41,276 bases of DNA from Pseudomonas sp. C1C7 (lineage in GTDB: Bacteria; Pseudomonadota; Gammaproteobacteria; Pseudomonadales; Pseudomonadaceae). The stretch spans positions 1-41,276 of the forward strand of contig NZ_JABFMP010000050.1 of NCBI RefSeq assembly GCF_013359595.1. Reading direction: 5' to 3'. Below, piece by piece: positions 25,250 to 33,514 of the stretch. Both the position numbers and the translations under genes were made by a program. The notes under the pieces were generated by a model. The model was given only the letters and a program-made list of their open reading frames with translations. It made no database searches and was not told where the DNA came from. Within the stretch, counting starts at the first letter, position 1, and every line of letters starts with the position of its first letter.

Positions 25250-26439
25250 AAATCAGTTTCAGCGAGCAGGACGAACGCTTCCGCCAGGAAGTCGCCGACT
25301 GGATGAGCGCCAACCTTTGCGGCGAGTTCGAGGCCCTGCGCTTTCGTGGCGGACCGGGGGACGAGCACATGTTTCCCGAGGAACGCAAAGCCTGGGAACG
25401 CAAACTCGCCGAGGGTGGCTGGACCTGTGTCGGCTGGGCGCCGGAGCATGGCGGGCGCGGCTTGTCGATCACCCGTCAGGTGATTTTCCACGAAGAGTAC
25501 GCCCGCGCCGGCGGCCCCGGACGCATGGGGCATATCGGCGAAGGCCTGGCCGGGCCGACCATCGCGACCTTCGGCACCGCCGAGCAGCAACAGCGTTTCC
25601 TGCCGGGGATCGTCAGCGGCAACGAGTTCTGGTGCCAGGGTTACTCCGAACCGGGAGCGGGTTCGGACCTGGCCAACGTCAAGACCCGCGCCGTGCTGGA
25701 CGAGTCGACCGGGCAGTGGCTGATCAGCGGCCAGAAAGTCTGGACTTCCCTGGCCCATGAGTCGGACTGGTGTTTTGTCATCGCCCGCACTGAACCTGGC
25801 AGCGTGGGCCATCGCGGCCTGTCGTTCCTGCTGGTGCCGATGGCCCAGGCACAGATCACTGTGCGACCCATCGAGCAACTGACCGGCACCTCGGAATTCA
25901 ACGAAGTGTTCTTCGACGATGCCCGCACCGACGCGGCCAACATCATCGGCGCGCCAGGCGATGGCTGGAAGATCGCCATGGCGCTGCTGGGCTTCGAGCG
26001 CGGTGTGTCGACCCTCGGCCAGCAGATGCAGTTTCAGAATGAGCTGAACGAAATCATCGCCATCGCCAGGGCCAACGGCGCCGACCGCGATCCGATCCTG
26101 CGCCAGCGCCTGGCCGAAGCCTGGGGCGGGCTGCGGATCATGCGCTACAACTCGCTGCGCATGCTCTCGGGCAGCCAGGACGGTTCACTGCGCAAGGAGG
26201 CGACCATCTACAAACTGTTCTGGTCGACCTGGCATGCCAGCCTCGGCAAGTTGGCGATGGACGTGCTCGGCCCGCAGGCCGAATTGCTCGAAGCCGGCCC
26301 TTATCAACTGACCCGATTGCAGTCGCTGTACCTGTTCAGCCGCGCCGACACCCTCTACGGCGGCAGCAACGAAATCCAGCGCAACATCATAGCCGAGCGC
26401 GCCTTGGGAATGCCCAAGGAGCCGCGCCCGCGCGCCTGA
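25246..26439 (+). CDS. Acyl-CoA dehydrogenase, FadE30-like
   Basis: A 397-residue acyl-CoA dehydrogenase very like M. tuberculosis FadE30 as I remember it: CQGYSEPGAGSDLA (130-143), GQKVWTSLAHESDW, EFNEVFFDDARTDA (217-230), FERGVSTLGQQ (250-260), and the C-terminus RADTLYGGSNEIQRN. Glu251 in FERG is at the position of the catalytic base in isovaleryl-CoA-type enzymes. FadE30 acts in beta-oxidation of the propionate side chain left on steroid rings C/D (5-OH-HIP-CoA). The tight coupling to the preceding dehydrogenase and to an IpdF-like gene supports that role. Confidence 0.88.
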   Translation: MKISFSEQDERFRQEVADWMSANLCGEFEALRFRGGPGDEHMFPEERKAWERKLAEGGWTCVGWAPEHGGRGLSITRQVIFHEEYARAGGPGRMGHIGEGLAGPTIATFGTAEQQQRFLPGIVSGNEFWCQGYSEPGAGSDLANVKTRAVLDESTGQWLISGQKVWTSLAHESDWCFVIARTEPGSVGHRGLSFLLVPMAQAQITVRPIEQLTGTSEFNEVFFDDARTDAANIIGAPGDGWKIAMALLGFERGVSTLGQQMQFQNELNEIIAIARANGADRDPILRQRLAEAWGGLRIMRYNSLRMLSGSQDGSLRKEATIYKLFWSTWHASLGKLAMDVLGPQAELLEAGPYQLTRLQSLYLFSRADTLYGGSNEIQRNIIAERALGMPKEPRPRA

Positions 26440-26452
26440 AAGGAGAGAGTTC

Positions 26453-27235
26453 ATGTCTGTACCTCAATATGTCGAAGGGCGCGGCCTGCTGCGCGGCAAG
26501 TCGGTGCTGATCACCGCGGCGGCGGGGGCGGGGATCGGTTTTTCCGCTGCGGTGCGCGCCGCCGAAGAGGGCTGTCGCGCGCTGATGATCAGCGATATCC
26601 ACGAAGGCCGGCTGGCCGAGGCGGTGCTGAAAATCCGTGAAACCACCGGCCTGCAGGCGGTGTTCGGCCAGGTGTGCAATGTCACCGACGAAGCCCAGGT
26701 GCAACAGCTGATCGCCTGTGCCGAACGTGAGCTGCAAGGGGTCGATGTGCTGATCAACAACGCGGGCCTTGGCGGCTCGCGCTTGCTGGTGGAAATGGCC
26801 GACGAGGAATGGCACCGGGTCATCGACGTGACGCTCACCGGCACCATGCGCATGACCCGCGCCATGCTGCCGAAAATGATCGAGCGTCGCGCCGGAGTCA
26901 TCGTCAACAACGCCTCGGTGCTGGGCTGGCGTGCGCAGAAGGAGCAATCCCACTACGCCGCCGCCAAGGCCGGGGTGATGGCCCTGACTCGCTGCGCGGC
27001 GGTGGAAGCCGCCGAACATGGCATCCGCATCAACGCGGTCAGCCCGAGCATCGCCCTGCACGATTTCCTGCGCAAATCCGCGCCCCAGGCCGTGCTCGAC
27101 AAACTGGCGGCCAACGAAGCGTTCGGGCGTGCCGCCGAAGTCTGGGAAGTGGCCAACGTGATGATGTTCCTGGCCAGTGACTACAGCTCCTACATGACCG
27201 GCGAAGTGTTGTCGGTGTCCAGCCAGAGGGCTTGA
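26453..27235 (+). CDS. ipdF: IpdF-like SDR, steroid C/D-ring hydroxyacyl-CoA dehydrogenase
   Basis: A 260-residue short-chain dehydrogenase. The cofactor motif is TAAAGAGIG (21-29), then NNAG, Ser155, Tyr168 and Lys172 as the catalytic set. The stretch NNASVLGWRAQ...SHYAAAKAGVMALTR and INAVSPSIALHDFL is almost identical to actinobacterial IpdF, and ASDYSSYMTGEVLSVSSQ to its C-terminus. IpdF (ScdG in Comamonas) oxidises the ring hydroxyl of the CoA-bound C/D-ring intermediate. GGAGAG precedes the ATG, 13 bases after the FadE30-like stop. Confidence 0.88.
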   Translation: MSVPQYVEGRGLLRGKSVLITAAAGAGIGFSAAVRAAEEGCRALMISDIHEGRLAEAVLKIRETTGLQAVFGQVCNVTDEAQVQQLIACAERELQGVDVLINNAGLGGSRLLVEMADEEWHRVIDVTLTGTMRMTRAMLPKMIERRAGVIVNNASVLGWRAQKEQSHYAAAKAGVMALTRCAAVEAAEHGIRINAVSPSIALHDFLRKSAPQAVLDKLAANEAFGRAAEVWEVANVMMFLASDYSSYMTGEVLSVSSQRA

Positions 27236-27237
27236 AG

Positions 27238-27696
27238 ATGGCGCGTATTTTCGACACGCCGATGGCCCTGTTCGAAGCGGCAGGCCAAGCGCTGGGCGTC
27301 AGCGACTGGCTGTTGCTGGATCAGGACCGGATCAATCTGTTCGCCGATGCCACCGGCGATCACCAGTGGATTCACGTCGACCCGGTGAAAGCTGCCAGCG
27401 GGCCGTTCGGCACCTGCATCGCCCACGGCTACCTGAGCCTGTCGCTGGTCAATCTGTTCCTGCCGCAGATCGTCGAGGTCCGTGGCCTGGCCATGGGCGT
27501 CAATTACGGCTGCGAGCGGGTGCGTTTTCCGTCCGTGGTGCGCGTCGGTTCGCGGGTGCGTGGCAGCGCGCAGTTGATGGCGGTGGAAGAGGTCAAGGGC
27601 GGCGTGCAGGCGACCATCCGCGTCAGCGTCGAGATCGAGGGCGAAGAGCGCCCCGGCTGCGTGGTCGACACCATCAGCCGTTACTACCCCGCCTGA
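27238..27696 (+). CDS. MaoC-family enoyl-CoA hydratase
   Basis: A 152-residue single hot-dog hydratase. The catalytic pair is Asp41 and His46 in ADATGDHQWIHVD; GPFGTCIAHGYLSLSL and NYGCERVRFPSVV are as in HtdZ-type R-specific hydratases. The ATG at 27238 follows the ipdF stop by two bases, with AGAGGG upstream. It most likely hydrates the enoyl-CoA formed by the two dehydrogenases. Confidence 0.87.
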   Translation: MARIFDTPMALFEAAGQALGVSDWLLLDQDRINLFADATGDHQWIHVDPVKAASGPFGTCIAHGYLSLSLVNLFLPQIVEVRGLAMGVNYGCERVRFPSVVRVGSRVRGSAQLMAVEEVKGGVQATIRVSVEIEGEERPGCVVDTISRYYPA

Positions 27697-27720
27697 GTCA
27701 GCATTTTCGAGGAATTGAGC

Positions 27721-28923
27721 ATGAAAGAAGCCGTCATCGTTTCGACCGCCCGCACGCCCATCGGCAAAGCCTTTCGCGGCGCGTTCAACGACACCGAAGC
27801 GCCGCAAATGGGCGGCCACGTGGTGCGCGAAGCCGTGCGCCGGGCCGGGATCGAGCCGGGGGAGGTGGACGATGTGATCATCGGCGCCGCTGCCCAGCAG
27901 GGGACCCAGTCCTACAACCTGGGCCGCCTGTGCGCGATTGCCGGCGGCCTGCCGACATCGGTCGCCGGCATGGCGGTGGAGCGCCAGTGTTCGTCGGGCC
28001 TGATGAGCATCGCCATGGCTGCCAAAGGCATCATGTGCGATGAAATCGACATTGCCGTGGCCGGCGGCCTGGAGTCGATTTCCCTGGTGCAGAACAAGCA
28101 CAAGAACCTTTACCGCAACCAGTCGAGTTCGGTGATCGATCTTGATCCGCACGCCTACATCCCGATGCTCGAAACCGCCGAGATCGTCGCCGCGCGCTAC
28201 GGCATCTCCCGCGAGGAACAGGACGAGTACAGCTACCAGAGCCAGATGCGCACCGCCCTGGCCCAGAGCGCCGGACGCTTCGACCGCGAGCTGACGGCGC
28301 TGACCAGCCGCCAGGCGATCTTCGACAAGGCCAGCGGTGAGACCCGTCATGAACTGGTCACCCTGCAGCGCGACGAGTGCAATCGTGCGGACACCACGCT
28401 TGAAAGCCTGAATGCGCTGGAGCCGGTGTGGGCCGGTGGCCAGTGGAGCGACAAGGGCCGTTTCATCACCGCCGGCAATGCTTCGCAGCTGTCCGATGGC
28501 GCCTCGGTCTCGGTGCTGATGAGCGCGAAAATGGCCGAGAAGCGTGGCCTCGAACCGCTGGGGATCTACCGTGGCATGGCGGTCGCCGGCTGCAATTCCG
28601 ACGAGATGGGCATCGGCCCGGTGTACGCCATTCCCAAACTGCTCAAGCGCCACGGCCTGACCATGGAGCACATCGGGTTGTGGGAACTGAACGAGGCCTT
28701 TGCCTGCCAGGTCCTGTATTGCCGCGACACCCTGGGCATTCCAGGCGATCGTCTGAACGTCAACGGCGGGGCGATTGCCATTGGTCATCCGTTCGGCATG
28801 TCCGGGGCGCGGATGGTCGGCCATGCGCTGATCGAAGGCCAGCGTCGTGGCGTGCGTTATGTGGTGGTGAGCATGTGCATCGGCGGCGGCATGGGCGCGG
28901 CAGCGCTGTTCGAGGTGGTGTGA
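27721..28923 (+). CDS. Thiolase (acetyl-CoA acyltransferase)
   Basis: A 400-residue thiolase: nucleophile Cys90 in VERQCSSGLMSIAMA, His in NGGAIAIGHPFGMSGAR, and the second Cys in MCIGGGMGAAALF near residue 388. GAGGA precedes the ATG at 27721. It would cleave the beta-ketoacyl-CoA formed by the upstream beta-oxidation genes. Its closest named relative (FadA5, FadA6 or other) is not clear to me. The stop TGA overlaps the next ATG by one base. Confidence 0.9.
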   Translation: MKEAVIVSTARTPIGKAFRGAFNDTEAPQMGGHVVREAVRRAGIEPGEVDDVIIGAAAQQGTQSYNLGRLCAIAGGLPTSVAGMAVERQCSSGLMSIAMAAKGIMCDEIDIAVAGGLESISLVQNKHKNLYRNQSSSVIDLDPHAYIPMLETAEIVAARYGISREEQDEYSYQSQMRTALAQSAGRFDRELTALTSRQAIFDKASGETRHELVTLQRDECNRADTTLESLNALEPVWAGGQWSDKGRFITAGNASQLSDGASVSVLMSAKMAEKRGLEPLGIYRGMAVAGCNSDEMGIGPVYAIPKLLKRHGLTMEHIGLWELNEAFACQVLYCRDTLGIPGDRLNVNGGAIAIGHPFGMSGARMVGHALIEGQRRGVRYVVVSMCIGGGMGAAALFEVV

Positions 28924-29309
28924 TGATCAGTGTCCAGCAGATTCAGTCGACCATGGAACGCTATGTGGAATTGGTCGATGCCGGTGATATCGAGGGGATT
29001 GTTGCGCTGTATGCGCAGGATGCGACTGTCGAAGATCCCGTCGGCCAGGTGCCCCTGCAAGGCCTCGAAGCGATCGCGGGTTTCTATCGCCAGGGATTGG
29101 GCGCAATGAAAGTCTCGGCCACCCGCACCGGCCCCGTACGCGTCACTTCCAACGGCTGCGGCGCAATGCCGTTTCGCGTTGACATGGAGTGGGGCGGACA
29201 GCCGTGCTCGCTGCATGTGATCGATGTGATGGAGTTCAACGCCGACGGCAAGATCCGCTCGATGAAAGCCTATTGGGGCGAAAGCAACATCGGCCCACGT
29301 TCTGCATAG
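28923..29309 (+). CDS. ksi: Steroid delta-5-3-ketoisomerase (KSI)
   Basis: A 128-residue SnoaL-fold isomerase that moves the delta-5 double bond of 3-ketosteroids to delta-4. It aligns along nearly its whole length with the P. putida KSI I remember (131 aa). Catalytic Tyr14 (RYVELVD), Asp38 (TVEDPVG) and Asp101 (VIDVMEF) correspond to Tyr16, Asp40 and Asp103 there; NGCGAMPFRV is also shared. It is the last gene of operon 1, overlapping the thiolase stop by one base. This gene is the strongest single sign that the cluster handles steroids. Confidence 0.93.
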   Translation: MISVQQIQSTMERYVELVDAGDIEGIVALYAQDATVEDPVGQVPLQGLEAIAGFYRQGLGAMKVSATRTGPVRVTSNGCGAMPFRVDMEWGGQPCSLHVIDVMEFNADGKIRSMKAYWGESNIGPRSA

Positions 29310-29316
29310 AAAAAAA

Positions 29317-29366
29317 CTGTGGGAGCGGCGGTGCGACGATTCGACTTGCCCGCGAAGGCGGCTTGT
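29317..29366. repeat. REP element, variant with internal insert
   Basis: CTGTGGGAGCGG, then about 17 bases (GGTGCGACGATTCGA core), then CTTGCCCGCGAAGGCGG. It is the GTGGGAGC REP with the inner palindrome interrupted. It lies between convergent ksi and the SRPBCC gene. Confidence 0.7.
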
Positions 29367-29381
29367 CAGGCGAAGATGATT

Positions 29382-29867
29382 TCACGGGACCGTGGCAGGC
29401 TTGAGATCGGTGTTCTGGGTCCGGCCCGTCTCATAGTAGGCCTTGAGGTTCTCGGCAATCTGCCGCACCACCTTGTCGAATGCCTTGCCCAAAAGCTTCT
29501 CCATCAACCTGCCACCGCGCAGGCTGTAGTGCATTTGCAGGGTGATGCGCGTCGCCTGTCCCGCAGGCTGCAAGGCATAACTGAAACTTGCCTGGCGAAA
29601 CGGAAAGGGCGAGTCGTTGCTGTCCTTGTGCAACCGCAGCACGAATCCCGTACCTTCCTGCCATTGCACCACGCTTTCATCCAGGTACTGACCGCCCCTG
29701 CGCAATACCCGGCGGCTGGCGCCCACGCCCTCTTTGGGGCCGGGGTGGAAGTGGCTGCCGGTAAGGCCGGGGACGTAGTGTGGGGCCAGGCTCAGGTTGC
29801 TGAGTTTGGCCCAGGTGGTTTGTGGGGGGAGGTTGAGGAGCAGGCTGTGGCTGGCGGTTGCGGACAT
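29382..29867 (-). CDS. SRPBCC (START/Bet v1-like) protein
   Basis: A 161-residue protein of the SRPBCC fold with the typical polyketide-cyclase-like pattern (TTWAKLSNLSLAPHYVPGLTG, VLRRGGQYLDESVVQWQEG, ITLQMHYSLRGGRLMEKLLGKAFDKVVRQIAENLKAYYE). Such proteins bind hydrophobic ligands, so a steroid-binding or lipid role is plausible here but unproven. Start 29867 (MSATASHS) is preferred; 11 further upstream codons are weak. It lies downstream of the SDR gene on the same strand, across a REP. Confidence 0.75.
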   Translation of the reverse strand: MSATASHSLLLNLPPQTTWAKLSNLSLAPHYVPGLTGSHFHPGPKEGVGASRRVLRRGGQYLDESVVQWQEGTGFVLRLHKDSNDSPFPFRQASFSYALQPAGQATRITLQMHYSLRGGRLMEKLLGKAFDKVVRQIAENLKAYYETGRTQNTDLKPATVP

Positions 29868-29934
29868 GTCTGGGGGCCTTGTGTTGGGTGGGTTTGTCAA
29901 AAGATCGCAACGGATCCGTGGTGACCATGAATTC

Positions 29935-30022
29935 TGTAGGAGCTGCCGCAGGCTGCGATCTTTTGAACTTGCTTTGAGAAAATCAAAAGATCGCAGCCTC
30001 GTTTCACTCGACAGCTCCTACA
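29935..30022. repeat. REP inverted pair of the GTAGGAGCTGCCG family
   Basis: TGTAGGAGCTGCCGCAGG with CTGCGATCTTTTGA on the left and AAAAGATCGCAGCCTCG then ACAGCTCCTACA on the right. The right arm carries the variant CGTTTCACTCGACAGC. On the minus strand its TAG is the stop codon of the SDR gene. Confidence 0.82.
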
Positions 30023-30791
30023 AGGGGCCGGCGGCATCGAGGAAGGCCGGGCGTTCGCCGCCGCCGTGAACGGCGATGTCTGCGCCGCTGACGTAACGGG
30101 CCAGGGGCGAGGCCAGGTAGAGGCAGGTATCGCCGATGTCCTGTGGGGTTGCCAGGCGCTGTAACGGGATGGTCGCCGCGACTCGGGCCAGACCGTTTTC
30201 GTCACCATAGTGCATCGCCGCCTGCTCGGTGAGGATCAGGCCAGCAGTGACGGCATTGACCCGCACCTTCGGCGCCCATTCCACCGCCAGCGAGGTGGTC
30301 AGGTTCAGCAACCCGGCCTTGGCCGCGCCATAAGCCGCCGTACCGGGAGAAGGGCGGGTCGCACTGACACTGCAGATATTGATGATCGCCCCGCCATCCA
30401 CCTGACCCTGCATCACTTGATTGGCCTGCTGACAGAGATTGAGCGGCGCAAGCAGATTCAGGCGGATGATCGCCTCGCTGAACCGCGGCGAGGCCGTGGC
30501 GGCATCGGCATTCGGCGAGCCGCCGGCATTGTTGACCAGCACATCCAGGCGACCAAAACGCTCGACAATCTGCGCAATCAGTCCTGCACTCTGCTCCACA
30601 TCACGCAAATCGCAAGCCACGAAAAACGCCTCGCGTCCACCACCGGCCGGCAGGCTGGCCGGCGCTTCGCGACCACAGATCACCACCTCGGCGCCGCACT
30701 CGAGAAAGCGCTGGCTGATGCCGCGACCAACCCCTTTGCCACCGCCGGTGACCAGTACCACTTTGCCGCGAAAGTCCATCGGATCAAGCAT
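30018..30791 (-). CDS. SDR-family oxidoreductase
   Basis: A 257-residue short-chain dehydrogenase: TGGGKGVGRG at about 16-25, NNAGGSPN, ICSVSA with the catalytic Ser, and YGAAKAG with Tyr and Lys. GAGG lies seven bases before the ATG at 30791. It is divergent from the meta-cleavage operon and shares its control region with two copies of the cluster motif. The substrate is unknown; oxidation of a hydroxysteroid or ring intermediate fits the context. The stop codon TAG lies inside a REP, so the last residues (AAGPL) may not be original. Confidence 0.85.
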   Translation of the reverse strand: MLDPMDFRGKVVLVTGGGKGVGRGISQRFLECGAEVVICGREAPASLPAGGGREAFFVACDLRDVEQSAGLIAQIVERFGRLDVLVNNAGGSPNADAATASPRFSEAIIRLNLLAPLNLCQQANQVMQGQVDGGAIINICSVSATRPSPGTAAYGAAKAGLLNLTTSLAVEWAPKVRVNAVTAGLILTEQAAMHYGDENGLARVAATIPLQRLATPQDIGDTCLYLASPLARYVSGADIAVHGGGERPAFLDAAGPL

Positions 30792-30855
30792 GGGATGCCT
30801 CGTTGTCTGGCTCGGGAATGCTGTCGATGCTAGGTCTGGCGCACCGCGCGGCCAA

Positions 30856-30895
30856 CGTCCGAAAAGACTAGGGCGGCGTAGTCCTCTCGGACGAT
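30856..30895. promoter_or_regulatory. Two divergent GTCC-N4-GGAC motifs (SDR / operon 2)
   Basis: The plus strand has CGTCCGAAAAGACTAG at 30856-30871, pointing to operon 2 (84 bases to its start). The minus strand has CGTCCGAGAGGACTAC at 30893-30878, pointing to the SDR gene (87 bases). The near-equal distances on both sides suggest each copy serves one promoter. Confidence 0.6.
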
Positions 30896-30954
30896 GTTGA
30901 GCACCCGGGCCCTCGGAATAATCCGGCGACAACAACAGGCCGGGAGGACACCTT

Positions 30955-31785
30955 ATGGGCGCTTCAGCGCAAGGGCACTTCGTTACGCTGCCGGAAGGTT
31001 TGCAGCTGCACTATCTGGACACGGGCGGCAGCGGCGAGCCGGTGATTTTCATCCATGGCAGCGGGCCGGGCGCCAGCGGTCACAGCAACTTCAAGCAGAA
31101 CTATCCGGTGTTCGCCGAAGCGGGCTATCGGGTCATCGTCCCGGACCTGCCGGGCTACGGCGCTTCGGACAAGCCCGACACCCTCTACACCCTCGATTTC
31201 TTCGTCAGCGCCCTGAGCGGTCTGCTCGACGCCCTGGACATCCCGCGTTGCGTGCTGGTGGGCAACTCCCTGGGCGGCGCGATCGCCATCAAGCTGGCCC
31301 TCGACCAGCCGCAGCGGGTCAGCCGCCTGGTGTTGATGGCCCCCGGTGGCCTGATGGAAAAGGAGCAGTACTACCTGCAAATGGAAGGCATCCAGAAGAT
31401 GGGCGCCGCCTTTGCCAAGGGTGAGCTGAACGACGCGTCGGGCATGCGTCGCCTGCTGGCGCTGCAACTGTTCGATGCCAGCCTGATCAGCGACGAAACC
31501 GTCAACGAGCGGGTGGTCGTGGTGCAGCAGCAACCGGTGTGCGTGCTGTCGACCATGCAGGTGCCGAACATGACCGCGCGCCTGGCCGAACTGCAATGCC
31601 CGATCCTCGGTTTCTGGGGTATGAACGACAAGTTCTGCCCGTCGTCGGGGGCGCAGACCATGCTCGAACACTGCTCGCGCATCCGTTTCGTGATGCTCAG
31701 CGAATGCGGGCATTGGGTGCAGGTCGAGCACCGTGATGTATTCAATCGCCAGTGTCTGGCGTTTCTTCAGGAGGCCCGCGGATGA
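30955..31785 (+). CDS. Meta-cleavage product C-C hydrolase, TesD/HsaD-like
   Basis: A 276-residue alpha/beta hydrolase that would split the ring-opened dioxygenase product into a dienoate and an acid. Triad: Ser105 in GNSLGG, Asp225 in GMNDKFCP, His253 in CGHWVQVEH; the oxyanion motif is HGSGPGA (34-40). It is followed by the hydratase, dehydrogenase and aldolase in the usual order, as in tesDEFG of Comamonas. It could equally belong to a DmpD/XylF-type monocyclic pathway; the steroid reading rests on neighbours. GGGAGGA precedes the ATG. Confidence 0.85.
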   Translation: MGASAQGHFVTLPEGLQLHYLDTGGSGEPVIFIHGSGPGASGHSNFKQNYPVFAEAGYRVIVPDLPGYGASDKPDTLYTLDFFVSALSGLLDALDIPRCVLVGNSLGGAIAIKLALDQPQRVSRLVLMAPGGLMEKEQYYLQMEGIQKMGAAFAKGELNDASGMRRLLALQLFDASLISDETVNERVVVVQQQPVCVLSTMQVPNMTARLAELQCPILGFWGMNDKFCPSSGAQTMLEHCSRIRFVMLSECGHWVQVEHRDVFNRQCLAFLQEARG

Positions 31786-32573
31786 GCGTGCAATTGCGCC
31801 GTGAATTCGGCGAAGAGCTTTATCAGGCGCTGCTCAGCGGCTCGACACTGGCGCCGCTGACCGAGCGTTGGCCGGCCATCAGCATCGAAGATGCCTACCA
31901 CATTTCCCTCTACGCGATTGAGCGGCGGGTGGCGGCCGGTGACCAGATCGTCGGCAAGAAAATCGGCGTCACCTCGGCGGCCGTGCAGCAGATGCTCAAC
32001 GTGCACCAGCCGGATTTCGGCTTCATCACCCGGCAGATGTCGTTTGCCGATGACGCGCAGATTTCCCTGTCGGCCAACAAGCTGATCCAGCCCCGCGCCG
32101 AAGGCGAAATCGCCTTCAAGCTCAAGCGTGATCTGGTCGGCCCCGGCATCACCGAAGCCGACGTGCTGGAGGCCACCGAGTGCGTGATGCCGTGCTTCGA
32201 GATCGTCGACTCGCGGATTCACGAATGGCGCATCCGCATCCAGGACACGGTCGCCGACAACGCCTCCTGCGGTGTGTTCGTGCTCGGCGACAGCCAGGTC
32301 GATCCACGGCAGCTGGACCTGCCCAACCTGCGCATGCGCGTGTTCAAGAACGGCGCGCCGTTGAGCGAAGGCCTGGGCTCGGCGGTGCAGGGCAATCCAC
32401 TGACGGCGGTGGCCTGGCTGGCCAACACCCTGGGCGCCTTCGGCATTCCGTTCAAGGCCGGGGAAATCATTCTGTCCGGCTCGCTGGTACCGCTGGAGCC
32501 AGCCAAAGCCGGCGACCGCTTCGAATTGACCATCGACGGCCTGGGCAGCGCCCGGGTGTCTTTCTGCGCCTGA
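31782..32573 (+). CDS. 2-Oxopent-4-enoate hydratase (TesE/MhpD-type)
   Basis: A 263-residue hydratase that adds water to 2-hydroxy-dienoates to give a 4-hydroxy-2-oxo acid. Family features include GKKIGVTSAAVQQMLNVHQPDFG and PRAEGEIAFKLKRDL (metal site), and FEIVDSRIHEWRIRIQDTVADN. ATGA overlaps the hydrolase stop by four bases. The length matches the family. Confidence 0.9.
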   Translation: MSVQLRREFGEELYQALLSGSTLAPLTERWPAISIEDAYHISLYAIERRVAAGDQIVGKKIGVTSAAVQQMLNVHQPDFGFITRQMSFADDAQISLSANKLIQPRAEGEIAFKLKRDLVGPGITEADVLEATECVMPCFEIVDSRIHEWRIRIQDTVADNASCGVFVLGDSQVDPRQLDLPNLRMRVFKNGAPLSEGLGSAVQGNPLTAVAWLANTLGAFGIPFKAGEIILSGSLVPLEPAKAGDRFELTIDGLGSARVSFCA

Positions 32574-32592
32574 CTTGTGGGGTTTTAACCGG

Positions 32593-33501
32593 ATGAGCAA
32601 GAAACTCAGAGCGGCCATTATCGGCCCGGGCAATATCGGCACCGATTTGCTGATGAAAATGTGTCGGTCGCAATGGATCGAGCCGGTGTGGATGGTCGGC
32701 GTCGACCCGCAATCCGAGGGCCTCAAGCGGGCCAGGGAGATGGGCGTGAAGACCACCGCCGAGGGCGTGGACGGCCTGTTGCCTCACGTTCTCGACGACG
32801 ACATTCGCATCGCCTTCGATGCCACCTCGGCCTACGTGCACGCGCAAAACAGCCGCAAACTCAACGAGCTGGGAGTGATCATGATCGACCTCACGCCGGC
32901 GGCCATCGGCCCGTTCTGCGTGCCGCCGGTCAATCTCAAGGAGCACGCCTCGAGCCTGGCGATGAACGTCAACATGGTCACTTGCGGTGGCCAGGCGACC
33001 ATCCCGATGGTGGCGGCGGTCTCGCGGGTGCAGCCGGTGGCTTACGGCGAGATCGTCGCCACGGTGTCATCCGGTTCGGTCGGCCCCGGTACGCGGCAGA
33101 ACATCGACGAGTTCACCCGCACCACCGCAGGTGCCGTGGAGCAGATCGGCGGTGCCCGGCGCGGCAAGGCGATCATCGTGATCAACCCGGCGGAGCCGCC
33201 GCTGATGATGCGCGACACCATCCATTGCCTGACCGACGAGGAGCCGAACCAGGATGCGATCCGCACGTCGGTGTTGCAGATGGTCCGTGAAGTGCAGCGC
33301 TATGTGCCCGGCTACAAGCTGATCAACGGGCCGGTGTTCGACGGGCGCAAGGTGTCGATCTTCATCGAGGTCGAGGGCCTGGGCGATTTCCTGCCCAGGT
33401 CCGCCGGCAACCTGGACATCATGACTGCCGCCGGTTTGCGCACCGCCGAGATGTTCGCCGAAGAAGCCCACAAGGGCACCCTGCAACTGCCTGTCCGTTG
33501 A
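32593..33501 (+). CDS. Acylating acetaldehyde dehydrogenase (TesF/MhpF-type)
   Basis: A 302-residue NAD-dependent enzyme making acyl-CoA from the aldehyde released by the aldolase. The nucleotide site is GPGNIGTDL (11-19); catalytic Cys131 is in VTCGGQATIP; SGSVGPGTRQNIDEFT follows. In steroid catabolism the homologue HsaG oxidises propanal as well. It forms a channelling complex with the next gene product. Confidence 0.93.
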   Translation: MSKKLRAAIIGPGNIGTDLLMKMCRSQWIEPVWMVGVDPQSEGLKRAREMGVKTTAEGVDGLLPHVLDDDIRIAFDATSAYVHAQNSRKLNELGVIMIDLTPAAIGPFCVPPVNLKEHASSLAMNVNMVTCGGQATIPMVAAVSRVQPVAYGEIVATVSSGSVGPGTRQNIDEFTRTTAGAVEQIGGARRGKAIIVINPAEPPLMMRDTIHCLTDEEPNQDAIRTSVLQMVREVQRYVPGYKLINGPVFDGRKVSIFIEVEGLGDFLPRSAGNLDIMTAAGLRTAEMFAEEAHKGTLQLPVR

Positions 33502-33514
33502 GTGGAGAATCCCG

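Noticed and set aside
29881..29935. A separate REP at GTCAAAAGATCGCAACGG
   Set aside because: Only one short inner word of the REP is present, with no arms. It may be a decayed remnant, but there is too little to call.
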